Shown here piece by piece: positions 54,643 to 64,000 of a stretch of 64,000 nt of DNA. A program made the position numbers and the translations under genes. The notes under the pieces were generated by a model, which worked only from the letters and a program-made list of their open reading frames with translations, did not search any database and had not been told where the DNA came from. Numbering within the stretch: position 1 is the stretch's first letter; each line of letters opens with the position of its first letter. Source of the DNA: Desulfobacterales bacterium (GTDB lineage Bacteria; Desulfobacterota; Desulfobacteria; Desulfobacterales; Desulfosarcinaceae); the NCBI GenBank assembly GCA_016218685.1, contig JACRDD010000005.1:1-64000 (forward strand). The letters run 5' to 3'.

Positions 54643-57147
54643 TCAAGCGCAGCGCTCGGCCGGTATCATCGCGGGGCTAAAGCTGCGCCAGGCATCATTG
54701 TTCTTCTTGGCTTCGTACATGGCACGGTCCGCATTTTTCATCAGTTCGCTGGCCGTCAGGCCATCCCGGGGGAAAACGGCGATACCGATACTGGCCGAAA
54801 CAAAATCCACCCGGATGTCGCCGAAGGGATAGGGTTCCGCCAGATTTCCCAAAATGCGGCGCACCACGCTTTCGGCGGAGATCTCTTCGGGCGTTTTCAG
54901 AATAACGGTGAACTCGTCTCCACCCAACCGAAAGACGATATCGCTGTCGCGCAATGCCGCCTTTGACCGTTCGGCCACCGCCATGAGCAGCCGATCGCCG
55001 ATTTCATGGCCATAGGTATCGTTGACCTGCTTGAAGCGGTTCAGATCGAAAAAGAGCAAGGTCAATCCGGAGCCATATCGCTGGGCATACTTGACCTCAT
55101 TTTCCAGAAATTCGATGAACGCCTTGCGGTTGTAAAGCCCGGTGAGGGCATCGTGATAGGCCATGTAGAGCAGATCCTGCTCGGATTTGCGCCTTTCGGT
55201 AATATCCCGGGTCACACCCAGAATGCCGCTGATCCGGCGCTGCTCATCCTTGATGAAGCGGGTGTGCACTTCGGTCCATACCGTTGAGCCATCCTTGCGC
55301 ACTTGCTCCACTTCGGTGGCGCGGCTCTTGCGCAGGGTGGCCTCGGGCGTACCCAGTATCGTCAGCTCCTCGGCGATGGCCTTGGTGGCCAGTTCGTAGG
55401 AGGCTGGCGTCAAGACATCCTGGATCGAAAGGGCCAGCATCTCCTGGGGGGTATATTGCAGGATGTCCCGGATTGCCGGACTCAGGTAGGTGAAGCGCCC
55501 CGTCATGTCGATGGTCCAGATGACATCGGTGGAGTTGTCGGCAATCAGTCGATGGGTCTCCTCGCTCTGGCGTAAAGCCGCTTCTACCCGTTTGCGCTCC
55601 TCCATCTCCTTGGTCAGGATATAGTTGCTGACCTCCATCTTGGAGGTCATCTCATTGGCCTGCAGGAGCGCCTTTTCCAGATCGAAGTTGACTTGACGCA
55701 GCTCTTCCTGGACCTCTTGCAGCGATCGCTCGGCGCGCTTGCGCTCGGCGATCTCCTTGCTCAAGGCCTCGGTGCGATTCTGGAGATTGTCTTTTAAGAT
55801 GGTAATCCGCCTGAACATCATGGCATTGGACAGGGCTAGGGCCAGCGGCTGGGAGATATTGTCGATGAAAGCGGCCTCGTCCGGGTGGATGGGTTGCCGA
55901 TTGGCCTTGTGGGGCAAGGCCAGCAATCCCACCAAAATGCCCTCGTTCACCAGGGGAACGAGGCAGTCGGCCGTCAACATGGACAGCAATGGCGTCAAGG
56001 GCTGGATTTGAGGCGGTGTCTTGGGGCCTTGGTCCTCGATCCACCCATGAACGTGCGGGAACTGCGACCGCAACGCTTCGGGCAGCGTGTGACGTCCTCC
56101 CTCCGGATCGGTGATTTGTCCGGCGCCATCGTCACACACATAAATCCGCACCCACTCGAAGGGCAGATTGGCCCGGATGGCCAGGCTCGCCTTCTGGCAC
56201 ACCGGCTCGACCTGGCTCAACACCAGTATCCCTTTGATCAGTTCGGTCTCGGCATGGCTCAGTTGGCGCCGATTTTTTGAAAGCAGTTTGCCCAGCAGCT
56301 TGCGGGTTTGCACGATCAGAAAATAGTTCGCTGCGAACCAGGCCATCAGACCGATGAAACGGGCCTCGGAGGAAATCTGACCGATAAGGGCAACCCACTG
56401 ATCGTAGATCACCAAATTGGGCACCAGGACCATCAGAATGAGCATCGCCCTGAGCACCGAGCTTTGCAGCAGGCTGCGGATCTGGACCACCCGGTATTTG
56501 AGCAGGGCGTAGGCCAGAATGGCCATGGGCAAGAAGCTGAAATTGCCGGGCGGATAGAAATCCACCCCATGCATGGCCGGAATGTTCAAAAAGGTCAAAA
56601 CGACCGCCAAACCGAACCCTGCGGCCACATAGGTAAACTTCGCGCGCAGCTTCGGATCGATTTCCACTTTGAGCCGCCGCCGGAAAAGGATCACGGAGTA
56701 GATCAAACTCACGAAGCCGTAAATGCCGAACAATTGGAAGGCCGGCCCGCCCTTGGCGATGTAACCCCAACTGTATTTGTAGAGTCCGACTATGTAAAGA
56801 TCGCTTTGGGTGGTCCAACTGAAAAGGGCGCTGACGGCAAAAAGCACCAGCAGGATGTCGTTGCGATGGATATTGAGCAGGTAATGGACGAAAGCGATGG
56901 TCACAAACGGCAGGAACACATAAAAAAGGTGGACTTTGCGCTCGATGGCCAGAAGCAGCGCCATGTCGTCGATCAATTGGTGGCACATGAACACCGGGGA
57001 GAGCAGCGAATACCAGAAGCAGACCAGGGCAAAGAGCCGCTTTTCGGTGGTGTGCCGGCCATGGATCAAGGCCAGAACCACCAGATAGAGCGCACACAGC
57101 AGCGAAAGTGCCGGCGGAACGATGTATAGCGACAAGGTTTGGTTCAT
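54643..57147 (-). CDS. membrane diguanylate cyclase (7TM-GAF-PAS-GGDEF)
   Basis: 834 residues. About seven hydrophobic segments at residues ~5-225 resemble HisKA_7TM sensors. A GAF-like region follows (~310-470), a coiled coil, a PAS domain (~545-665, RLIADNSTDVIWTIDMTGRF) and GGDEF (~670-830, YHDALTGLYNRKAFIEFLEN; RLGGDEFTV). The inhibitory RxxD (RDSD) lies five residues before GGDEF, so product inhibition is expected. ATG 57147 is the start of the first TM; a longer in-frame extension lacks conservation. Confidence 0.88.
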   Translation of the reverse strand: MNQTLSLYIVPPALSLLCALYLVVLALIHGRHTTEKRLFALVCFWYSLLSPVFMCHQLIDDMALLLAIERKVHLFYVFLPFVTIAFVHYLLNIHRNDILLVLFAVSALFSWTTQSDLYIVGLYKYSWGYIAKGGPAFQLFGIYGFVSLIYSVILFRRRLKVEIDPKLRAKFTYVAAGFGLAVVLTFLNIPAMHGVDFYPPGNFSFLPMAILAYALLKYRVVQIRSLLQSSVLRAMLILMVLVPNLVIYDQWVALIGQISSEARFIGLMAWFAANYFLIVQTRKLLGKLLSKNRRQLSHAETELIKGILVLSQVEPVCQKASLAIRANLPFEWVRIYVCDDGAGQITDPEGGRHTLPEALRSQFPHVHGWIEDQGPKTPPQIQPLTPLLSMLTADCLVPLVNEGILVGLLALPHKANRQPIHPDEAAFIDNISQPLALALSNAMMFRRITILKDNLQNRTEALSKEIAERKRAERSLQEVQEELRQVNFDLEKALLQANEMTSKMEVSNYILTKEMEERKRVEAALRQSEETHRLIADNSTDVIWTIDMTGRFTYLSPAIRDILQYTPQEMLALSIQDVLTPASYELATKAIAEELTILGTPEATLRKSRATEVEQVRKDGSTVWTEVHTRFIKDEQRRISGILGVTRDITERRKSEQDLLYMAYHDALTGLYNRKAFIEFLENEVKYAQRYGSGLTLLFFDLNRFKQVNDTYGHEIGDRLLMAVAERSKAALRDSDIVFRLGGDEFTVILKTPEEISAESVVRRILGNLAEPYPFGDIRVDFVSASIGIAVFPRDGLTASELMKNADRAMYEAKKNNDAWRSFSPAMIPAERCA

Positions 57148-57324
57148 AGAATTTGGACGCTGCCTTGACCAGAAAATGCCCGAACCGTTTGCCGAACCCG
57201 GCCCCGGAACCGTTTCCGAGGCCCACGTCTTCAAGCTCTTGCGCCGAACGCGCCGATAATATAGATGAACTTAAGCTACTATCGGCCGCCTGGCCCAAAA
57301 CATTACACTCATCCAAAAGGGAAT

Positions 57325-58509
57325 ATGACCCAAACCCCTCCCACCCCTGCCCCCCAAGAGGCCCAGCGCCTGGCGCTGGAACGCAAAAGCGCCGAAGTGA
57401 CCCAGTTGCAGCAGGCATTGCGCCAAGCCGAGGACTCTTATCGGATGCTGGTGGAAAACGCCAATGACGCCATCTTCGTGTTGCAGGACGGCAAGGTGAA
57501 GTTCGCCAATCCCAAAGCCCTGGCCCTGGGGGGCGTGCTGGCCGAGGATCTGGACAAGATCCCGTTTACGGAATACTTGCATCCCGAAGAGCGCGACACC
57601 ATCCTCAAGCGCCACGAGCAGCGCCTCAAGGGTGAAAAGATCCTCAACATGTATCCTTTGCGCATCGTGACGCGCCGGGGCGACACCTTCTGGGCCGAGG
57701 TCAATGCCGTGCGCATCGAATGGGAAGGCCAGCCGGCGACCTTGAACATCATCCGGGACATCACCTCCCAGAAGCTCATCGAGCAGAACTACTTTCAGAC
57801 CGAAAGCCTGGTTACCCTGCGCACCTTGTCGGGCGGTATGGCCCACTCGTTCAACAACCTGCTCATGGGCATCCAGGGGCGCGTGTCGCTGCTGCACCGC
57901 AGCCTGGCCGACGACGATCCCCGGCGGGAACATCTGCTGGGCATCGAAGCCTGTGTCGACGAAGCCGCCAAGCTGACCCGCCAGATGCTGGGCTTCGCCC
58001 AATCGGGCAAGTACAGCGCGCGGCCGGTGAACCTCAACGAAGTGCTGGAGGAGGTGGCCCGCACCTTTGCCCGCAGCCAGAAGGATATCCAGTTGATTCG
58101 CGACTACCAGACCGGCGTGTGGCTCGTGGAGGCCGATCGCCAGCAGATGGAGCAGGTGATCATGAACGTCCTGCTCAACGCCTGGCAGGCCATTCCCGAA
58201 GAGGGCCGGGTGACCATCAAAACCGAAAATTTCGAAATGGCCGAAGGGCGCGAAAAGTTCAAGGGGGTCCGGTGCGGTAAATATGTCCGGCTCACCATCC
58301 GCGACTCGGGCGTGGGCATGGACGACACCGTGCGCAAGCGGGTCTTCGAGCCGTTCTTCACCACCAAGGGCATCTTCAACCACCGCGGTCTGGGGCTCTC
58401 CAGCGCTTACGGCATCATCGCCAACCACAACGGCTTCATCGATGTGGAGAGCTTCCCGGGCAGCGGCACCACCGTCGCCATCTACCTGCCGGCTATTCCG
58501 GAAAGCTGA
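57325..58509 (+). CDS. PAS-domain sensor histidine kinase
   Basis: 394 residues. PAS domain ~32-150 (RMLVENANDAIFVLQDGKVK), phosphoacceptor H-box GGMAHSFNNLLMGIQG (the Asp of the common AHDFNN is Ser), HATPase_c with NVLLNAWQAIPEEG, DSGVGMDD and HRGLGLSSAYGIIANH. No TM segments. No response regulator is adjacent. Ends 13 bases before birA. ATG 57325 has AAGGGAA upstream. Confidence 0.9.
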   Translation: MTQTPPTPAPQEAQRLALERKSAEVTQLQQALRQAEDSYRMLVENANDAIFVLQDGKVKFANPKALALGGVLAEDLDKIPFTEYLHPEERDTILKRHEQRLKGEKILNMYPLRIVTRRGDTFWAEVNAVRIEWEGQPATLNIIRDITSQKLIEQNYFQTESLVTLRTLSGGMAHSFNNLLMGIQGRVSLLHRSLADDDPRREHLLGIEACVDEAAKLTRQMLGFAQSGKYSARPVNLNEVLEEVARTFARSQKDIQLIRDYQTGVWLVEADRQQMEQVIMNVLLNAWQAIPEEGRVTIKTENFEMAEGREKFKGVRCGKYVRLTIRDSGVGMDDTVRKRVFEPFFTTKGIFNHRGLGLSSAYGIIANHNGFIDVESFPGSGTTVAIYLPAIPES

Positions 58510-58522
58510 GACGATCGCGTGC

Positions 58523-59377
58523 ATGCTGCCTTCCGATCCTGACAACGCGTATTGGACACTTCCCCCAAAGGAGCCGGCGGCTTCGCGCTCTTTTTCCGTC
58601 CCCGCTTTCACCGAACAGCGCATCCCAAATCAGTGCCCTGAAAAGGCGCCGGATATCCATCTTTTTCAGGCGGACGCGTGTTCCTCCAGCATGGATCTGG
58701 CCTGGTGGCTTGTGGAGGGCGGGCGATTGCCGCCTTGGGCATCGGTCCTTGCGGCCCGGCAGACCAAAGGCCGGGGACAATTTCGGCGCCAATGGCATTC
58801 GCCGGCCGGAAATCTCTATGGCGCATTGCGCCTGCCGTGGCTTTGCATGCCATGGCGCCCGCTGACCCCGTTGCTGGTCGCCCAAGCCATTTACACGGTA
58901 TTGAGCGCGCTGGGATTGCGTGCCGAAATAAAATGGCCCAACGACATCCTGGTGAATCGGAAAAAAGCCGGCGGAATTCTGATCGAAGAGCGTTCCCGGG
59001 CATTGGTGGCGGGTATCGGGCTTAATCTGGTATCCGCGCCGGCCATGCATGAGCTGCCGGAACCCACCGCCTTGCCCGCGGGGCATCTTGGCGAGTTCGG
59101 CATCGCCATGGCGCCTTTGGATTTGTGGGAACGGATCGTTCAGGCGGTTTACCGGCAGATGGCGGAGCGGTCGGCGGCCCAGGATGTAAAAGAGTTTGTT
59201 CGCGATCTTGAGAATCACATGGCCTTTGTTGGGGAACAGGTCGTCTTCACCACGCAGGGCAACAAGGATTTGCCGGCCATAGTCCTGGGACTGGATGCCG
59301 GCGGCGGAATCCGCCTAATGACAATCGACGGGGAGAAAGTACTGCTTCACGGCAGTATCAGCCCCATGATCCGCTAA
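58523..59377 (+). CDS. birA: biotin-[acetyl-CoA-carboxylase] ligase, no HTH domain
   Basis: 284 residues. Attaches biotin to carboxylases. Catalytic motif GRGQFRRQWHSPAGNLYGAL and KWPNDILVNRKKAGGILIE. No N-terminal winged helix, so it is not expected to repress biotin genes. Followed 12 bases later by a biotin-dependent carboxylase, its likely substrate. The start ATG 58523 is uncertain, as the frame is open further upstream. Confidence 0.88.
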   Translation: MLPSDPDNAYWTLPPKEPAASRSFSVPAFTEQRIPNQCPEKAPDIHLFQADACSSSMDLAWWLVEGGRLPPWASVLAARQTKGRGQFRRQWHSPAGNLYGALRLPWLCMPWRPLTPLLVAQAIYTVLSALGLRAEIKWPNDILVNRKKAGGILIEERSRALVAGIGLNLVSAPAMHELPEPTALPAGHLGEFGIAMAPLDLWERIVQAVYRQMAERSAAQDVKEFVRDLENHMAFVGEQVVFTTQGNKDLPAIVLGLDAGGGIRLMTIDGEKVLLHGSISPMIR

Positions 59378-59389
59378 TAGGGAGATTCA

Positions 59390-62300
59390 GTGAAAACATT
59401 CGAACAGGTGTGCGAAGAAATCAGAGGCAAGAAGATTCTGGTGGCCAACCGCGGCATCGCAGCCCGGCGCATCAGCCGGACCATCCGCGAACTATTCAGG
59501 GCCGTTCCCGTCATGACGGTCACCGATACGGACAAAACCGCGCCCTTTACAGCCGGAGCCCAGCAACTCATCCAATTGGGGAGCAATCCCAGGGCCTATC
59601 TGGATATCGACCGCATCATCGGCCTGGCCAAAAAGCAGGGTGTCGCCGCCATTCATCCGGGTTGGGGTTTTGCTTCCGAAGATTCCAGGTTTCCCGAAAA
59701 ATGTGAAAAAGCCGGCATGATCTTTATCGGTCCTTCTATGGAAGGCATGGAGTTGCTGGGCAACAAGGTCAAGGTGCGCAATCTGGCCCGCAGCCTGGAT
59801 ATCCCCGTGGTTCCAGGATCGGCCGGCGCCGTGGATGTCGAAACCGCCCGCAAGGTGGCCCTGGAAATAGGCCTGCCGGTCATGCTCAAGGCCGAAGGCG
59901 GCGGCGGCGGAAGAGGCATCTACGAGGTGTATGACCTGGACCAGCTTGAAAACGCTTTCAGCAAAGCCTCGTCGCTGGCCCACGCCTCCTTCGGCAATCC
60001 ACGTCTTTTTGTCGAAAAACTGCTGACCTCGGTGCGTCACATTGAGATTCAGGTGATCGCGGATCACTACGGCAATGTCTTTGCCTTTGACGAACGCGAC
60101 TGCACGGTTCAGCGCAATCACCAGAAGCTCGTCGAGATCACCCCTTCGCCCTGGCCCAAATTTACTTCCGAGCTGCGCGCAAGACTCAAGCAGTACGCCG
60201 TCAAGCTCGTAAAAGCCGTGGGCTATTATTCACTGGCCACCGTCGAGTTTCTGGCCGACGCAAACGGCCAGGTGTATCTGATCGAAGTCAACACCCGGCT
60301 GCAGGTGGAACACGGCATCACCGAATGCCGCTACGGCGTGGACCTGGTCGAAGAGCAGATCGCCGTGGCGCTGGGGGCCGAACTGCGATTGAACCCGGAT
60401 AACACCTTCCCGGTGGCGAGCGCCATCCAGGTCCGGATCAACTGCGAAGATCCGCGCCACGGGTTCACGCCCAATTCGGGCCTGATCACCCGCTACATAT
60501 CCCCCGGCGGTCCGGGAATCCGCATCGACTCCTGTATTTCCGGCGGCTATGTCTTTCCGCCCAACTACGATTCGGCCGCGGCGTTGCTGATCGCCTATGG
60601 CCGCGACTGGAACAAGACGCTCTCCATCATGAACCGCGCGCTGCGCGAGTACATCATCGGCGGGCTCAAAACCACCATCCCCTTTCACCACCGGATCATC
60701 AACCATCCCGCCTTCCGCTCCGGCGAATACGACACCCGCTTCGTGGATACCAATCCAGACCTTCTGTATTACAAAGACCGCGATCCCGAAGCCGTGCGTT
60801 TGAGCCGTCTGGCCGCCGAGATCTCCGCCCACGGATACAACCCCTTTGTCCAGCTGGGGGAATACCGAGGCCCCGAAGACAAACGCATGCCTCCTTTTGC
60901 ACCGGTTCTGCCTCCCCTTTCGCGTACGCTTCCCGAACCCGTCTACCCCCGGGGCGACCGGCACGCTTTGCTGGATTACATCCGGGATTCGGGCCGCATC
61001 CATTTTACCGACACCACGCCCCGGGATATCACCCAATCCAACAGCGGCAACCGCTTCCGTCTGGCCGAAGATATGCTCATCGGCCCCTACCTGGACCGTT
61101 GCGGGTTCTTCTCCATCGAAAACGGCGGCGGCGCTCATTTCCATGTGGCGTTGATGGCCAACATGACCTATCCCTTCAACGAGGCGAAACTCTGGAACCA
61201 GTTCGCCCCCACCACCCTGAAGCAGATTCTGGTCCGCTCCACCAACCTGCTGGGTTATAAACCGCAACCCCGGAACCTGATGGAGCTGACCAGCGAGATG
61301 ATCTGCCAGCATCACGATGTGATCCGCTGCTTCGATTTTCTCAATCACATCGAAAACATGGCGCCCCTGGCGGAAGTCGTGCTCAGCAAAAAAGCCAATG
61401 TCTTCGAGCCGGCCCTCTCGCTTTCCTGGGCCAAGGGCTTCGATGTCCCGCACTATATGTCGGTGGTGGATGAAATCGTGGCCATGGTCTCCGCGATAAC
61501 CGGCCTTTCGGCGTCGAAAGCCCAGCGCGAGTTCATCCTCGGACTCAAAGACATGGCCGGCGTCTGTCCGCCGCGCTTCATTCGGTCGCTGGTCACCGCC
61601 ATCAAAGCCAAATATCCTGAGCTGGTAATGCATTACCATCGCCATTTCACCGACGGCTTGTTCACTCCGGCGGTGGGTGCCGCGGCCCAGGCCGGTGCCC
61701 ATATAGTGGATACAGCCATCGGCGCATCCGTGCGCTGGTACGGCCAGGGAGAGGTCTTGTCCACCGCCGCGTATATTGAAGAAGAGCTGGGCCTTAAAAC
61801 CGCTCTGAACAAGGAGATGATCCGGACCTGCAATTTCGTGCTCAAACAGATCATGCCCTATTATGACCGCTATACGGCCCCCTACTTTCAGGGCATCGAC
61901 CATGATGTGACCTCCCACGGGATGCCCGGCGGCGCCACATCCTCGTCCCAGGAAGGGGCCATGAAACAGGGCTACATCCATCTGCTGCCCTACATGCTCA
62001 GCTTTCTGGCCGGGACCCGCCGGATTGTCCGCTACCACGACGTGACGCCCGGTTCCCAGATCACGTGGAATACGGCTTTTCTGGCCGTCACGGGCGCCTG
62101 GAAAAGAGGCGGAGAGGAAGAAGTCCGCCATCTGTTGTGGGTCATGGAAGCGGTCGCGGGCAAACGGGAGGATCAGTTGAGCGAAGATCTCAAAAAGGAT
62201 CGGCTGTTGCTCTATAAGGAGAGCAACGATGCCTTCCGCAATCTGCTGCTCGGTCGTTTCGGCAAAATGCCGCTGGGTTTTCCGCCGGATTGGGTTTACG

Positions 62301-63073
62301 AAAGCGCGTTTGGAAATGACTACCGCCAATTCATCGCGCAACGGACCAAGGAGTCGCCGCTGAAATCTTTGGAACCCATCGATATTGAAGCAGAGCGCGA
62401 CAATCTTACGCGTCAGATCGAACGCACGCCTTCCGAAGAAGAACTGCTCTTATATCTCAACCATCCAGGCGATGCGCTGAAGATGATCCTTTTCCGGAAC
62501 ACCTACGGCAACCCTAACCGCCTGCCGCTGGATGTGTGGTTCGAAGGACTGACGCCCGATAAAGAACATATTTTCTTTGATTCCGACGACAAGCCCCACC
62601 GGATGCTCATCGTGGACATCTCGCCCGTGGATGCCCAGGGGGTCCGGCTCGTGCGCTATTCACTGGATGACGAAACCTTTACCCATCCGGTTCAGGTGGC
62701 CGAACCCTCCAGCCTTGGCGCCGCCGGCCTGGAAATGGCCAACAAGAACATCCCCTTCCACGTGGGCTCGCCCAGTTCCGGCGATCTGTGGGTGATGTAC
62801 GTCCAACCTGGCGATATCGTCAAAAAAGGCGAAGAGCTGTTCAATATCACCATCATGAAGCAGGAAAAAGCGGTCCTTTCGCCCATGGACGGGTTCGTCG
62901 AACGGGTTCTTAAATCGGCCGATTACCGCACCAGCAAACAGATGATCCCGGTACGGGAAGGCGAACTGCTCGTGGTCCTGGCGCCCATCCCCAAACGCTG
63001 CGGTCGCTGCCAGGCACCCATCAAAAATGAAGCCTTCAATTACTGCCCGACCTGCGGCGAAAGTCTGAACTGA
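59390..63073 (+). CDS. biotin-dependent carboxylase (pyruvate carboxylase-like) with C-terminal zinc ribbon
   Basis: 1227 residues, GTG start. Biotin carboxylase domain ~1-460 (MLKAEGGGGGRGIYEVYDLD; EVNTRLQVEHGITECRYGVD), carboxyltransferase-like domain ~535-1030 (DTTPRDITQSNSGNRFRLAE; VMHYHRHFTDGLFTPAVGAA), and biotinyl domain with K1157 in NITIMKQEKAVLSP. The last ~25 residues form a CxxC...CxxC ribbon (CGRCQAP, YCPTCGES). The metal-binding HxH and the pyruvate-carboxylase TFRDAHQS motif are altered, so the acceptor substrate is uncertain. Confidence 0.85.
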   Translation: MKTFEQVCEEIRGKKILVANRGIAARRISRTIRELFRAVPVMTVTDTDKTAPFTAGAQQLIQLGSNPRAYLDIDRIIGLAKKQGVAAIHPGWGFASEDSRFPEKCEKAGMIFIGPSMEGMELLGNKVKVRNLARSLDIPVVPGSAGAVDVETARKVALEIGLPVMLKAEGGGGGRGIYEVYDLDQLENAFSKASSLAHASFGNPRLFVEKLLTSVRHIEIQVIADHYGNVFAFDERDCTVQRNHQKLVEITPSPWPKFTSELRARLKQYAVKLVKAVGYYSLATVEFLADANGQVYLIEVNTRLQVEHGITECRYGVDLVEEQIAVALGAELRLNPDNTFPVASAIQVRINCEDPRHGFTPNSGLITRYISPGGPGIRIDSCISGGYVFPPNYDSAAALLIAYGRDWNKTLSIMNRALREYIIGGLKTTIPFHHRIINHPAFRSGEYDTRFVDTNPDLLYYKDRDPEAVRLSRLAAEISAHGYNPFVQLGEYRGPEDKRMPPFAPVLPPLSRTLPEPVYPRGDRHALLDYIRDSGRIHFTDTTPRDITQSNSGNRFRLAEDMLIGPYLDRCGFFSIENGGGAHFHVALMANMTYPFNEAKLWNQFAPTTLKQILVRSTNLLGYKPQPRNLMELTSEMICQHHDVIRCFDFLNHIENMAPLAEVVLSKKANVFEPALSLSWAKGFDVPHYMSVVDEIVAMVSAITGLSASKAQREFILGLKDMAGVCPPRFIRSLVTAIKAKYPELVMHYHRHFTDGLFTPAVGAAAQAGAHIVDTAIGASVRWYGQGEVLSTAAYIEEELGLKTALNKEMIRTCNFVLKQIMPYYDRYTAPYFQGIDHDVTSHGMPGGATSSSQEGAMKQGYIHLLPYMLSFLAGTRRIVRYHDVTPGSQITWNTAFLAVTGAWKRGGEEEVRHLLWVMEAVAGKREDQLSEDLKKDRLLLYKESNDAFRNLLLGRFGKMPLGFPPDWVYESAFGNDYRQFIAQRTKESPLKSLEPIDIEAERDNLTRQIERTPSEEELLLYLNHPGDALKMILFRNTYGNPNRLPLDVWFEGLTPDKEHIFFDSDDKPHRMLIVDISPVDAQGVRLVRYSLDDETFTHPVQVAEPSSLGAAGLEMANKNIPFHVGSPSSGDLWVMYVQPGDIVKKGEELFNITIMKQEKAVLSPMDGFVERVLKSADYRTSKQMIPVREGELLVVLAPIPKRCGRCQAPIKNEAFNYCPTCGESLN

Positions 63074-63080
63074 TATCCGG

Positions 63081-63845
63081 ATGGGAACTTCAACGATTAA
63101 AGCGATCCTATTCGATAATGACGGCGTATTGGTCGATACGGAGCGTCTTTTCTTCCAGGCCACCCAAGAGGCCTTTTCGACCGATGGGGCGCTGATCTCC
63201 CTGGATCAATGGGCCACTTGGTATTTGGCGGAAGGCAAGCGCTCGCGGGAAATCGGTATTTCGCTTGGTATTCCCGATCTTCAAATTGAAGCAACCATCA
63301 AAAACAGGGATCGGCTGTTTTGGGCCAATGTTGAAGCAGGGGTTCCGGTTCTTCCTGGCGTCCGGGAGGCCTTGCGCCATTATTCCAAATGTTATCGATT
63401 GGCGGTTGTAACGGGCGCCTCCCGGTCCCATTTCGAGCGCGTGCATTCAGGTACCGGGCTTACCGGCTTTTTCGAACTCATCGTGACGCGCGATGACTAT
63501 GATGAACCCAAACCCAGCCCCCAATGTTATTTAATGGCCCTCCAGGCGCTCGGCGTGAACCCACGGGACTGCCTGGTCATTGAGGACTCGCCGCGGGGAG
63601 CAGCGGCCGCGATCCGAGCGGGGGCGCGGTGCGCCGTCATCCCCAGGCCATTGACAAAGCTTGACTTGTGCCCCGCCGGATGCGAAATCCTGAGGAACAT
63701 GACGGAATTATCTTCGTTGATAAAATGGAAGGCATGCCATGAAAGCACTGCCCCTTCTTTTCGAAAACAACCGCAAATGGGCGTTCCAGATATCCCAGAA
63801 CGACCCCCATTTTTTCGCCAAACTGGTCCGGCAGCAGAACCCTGA
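63081..63845 (+). CDS. HAD-superfamily phosphatase (phosphoglycolate/beta-phosphoglucomutase-like)
   Basis: 254 residues as read. Motif [16 protein letters not shown], motif [12 protein letters not shown], motif III with K near [11 protein letters not shown], and motif [13 protein letters not shown] subfamily I. The conserved domain ends near residue 214; the last ~36 residues overlap the carbonic anhydrase start and do not look conserved. It starts 7 bases after the carboxylase gene. Confidence 0.82.
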   Translation: MGTSTIKAILFDNDGVLVDTERLFFQATQEAFSTDGALISLDQWATWYLAEGKRSREIGISLGIPDLQIEATIKNRDRLFWANVEAGVPVLPGVREALRHYSKCYRLAVVTGASRSHFERVHSGTGLTGFFELIVTRDDYDEPKPSPQCYLMALQALGVNPRDCLVIEDSPRGAAAAIRAGARCAVIPRPLTKLDLCPAGCEILRNMTELSSLIKWKACHESTAPSFRKQPQMGVPDIPERPPFFRQTGPAAEP

Positions 63846-64000
63846 GTACCTTTGGATCGGTTGTTCGGACAGCCGGGTTCCGGCCAATCAAATCATCGGC
63901 CTGCTTCCCGGCGAGCTCTTTGTACACCGCAATGTCGCCAACCTCGTCATCCATACGGACATGAACTGTCTTTCGGTGCTTCAATATGCCGTGGAGATAC
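63739..64000 (+). CDS. beta-carbonic anhydrase (partial, runs off the window)
   Basis: First ~87 residues. Begins [20 protein letters not shown] and reaches [20 protein letters not shown] (zinc Cys and CSDSRVP), then [20 protein letters not shown]. It catalyses CO2/bicarbonate interconversion. GGAAGG (63727-63732) is 6 bases before ATG 63739. It overlaps the HAD gene by 107 bases in another frame. Bicarbonate is a substrate of the carboxylase upstream, so co-expression makes sense but is inference. Confidence 0.9.
   Translation, partial: MKALPLLFENNRKWAFQISQNDPHFFAKLVRQQNPEYLWIGCSDSRVPANQIIGLLPGELFVHRNVANLVIHTDMNCLSVLQYAVEI

Noticed and set aside
60230-62341. 703-codon minus-strand open frame
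   Set aside because: Antisense shadow of the biotin carboxylase; no recognisable motif.

Overview
This is a GC-rich chromosomal segment from a Gram-negative bacterium. Gene content and order (infC-rpmI-rplT-pheS-pheT-merR; rimP-nusA-infB-ylxP-rbfA-nrnA-truB-rpsO-pnp-M16-dut; a KtrAB-type potassium system; paired YkgJ proteins; a large biotin carboxylase beside BirA) suggest Desulfobacterota, probably a Desulfosarcina/Desulfobacterales-like sulfate reducer. That assignment is inference from synteny and codon character; no rRNA or marker search was possible.

Layout. 1-1.06 kb: end of a TrkH/KtrB potassium channel and its TrkA/KtrA partner. 1.1-9.6 kb: accessory genes, namely an M15 peptidase, an M48 protease, an ankyrin lipoprotein, a methyltransferase, two uncharacterised proteins, a quinone-reductase-like enzyme and an AONS-family PLP enzyme. 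10-18.8 kb: a type VI secretion cargo module (methyltransferase with regulatory domain, VgrG, DUF2169-pentapeptide fusion, second pentapeptide protein, DUF3540 protein, PAAR-like DUF4150 protein), followed by an SDR protein with a substituted active site. 19.6-20.8 kb: a secreted GH5 glycosidase ending in a polyserine tail. 21-24.7 kb: two YkgJ cysteine-cluster proteins behind dGTPase, then a degenerate HsdR_N-fold protein and a nucleoside deaminase.

24.7-42.2 kb is the translation/RNA core. infC appears to start at AUA behind a strong Shine-Dalgarno and a leader hairpin. The rplT-pheS gap holds a composite inverted repeat. A tRNA-Gly(CCC) with a near-consensus promoter and its own terminator heads rimP-nusA-infB-ylxP-rbfA-nrnA-truB-rpsO-pnp and an M16 peptidase, with several stop/start overlaps suggesting translational coupling.

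42.2-46.9 kb is a minus-strand, visibly lower-GC insertion between the M16 peptidase and dut. It holds a DUF1156-type DNA methylase, an overlapping PD-(D/E)XK nuclease, a two-TM beta-rich membrane protein and a small DUF4255-like protein. It looks like a restriction/defence island and is the best candidate for something undescribed. After dut and an MBL hydrolase comes an AbiEi/AbiEii toxin-antitoxin pair at 48.3-49.8 kb, preceded by a perfect 26-bp inverted repeat that is probably its operator.

49.9-64 kb returns to housekeeping and signalling: Psd, DoxX, UbiE/MenG, DnaJ, QueD-like, MurB, a 7TM-GAF-PAS-GGDEF diguanylate cyclase, a PAS histidine kinase, BirA, a 1227-residue biotin-dependent carboxylase with a C-terminal zinc ribbon, a HAD phosphatase and the start of a beta-carbonic anhydrase that runs off the right edge.
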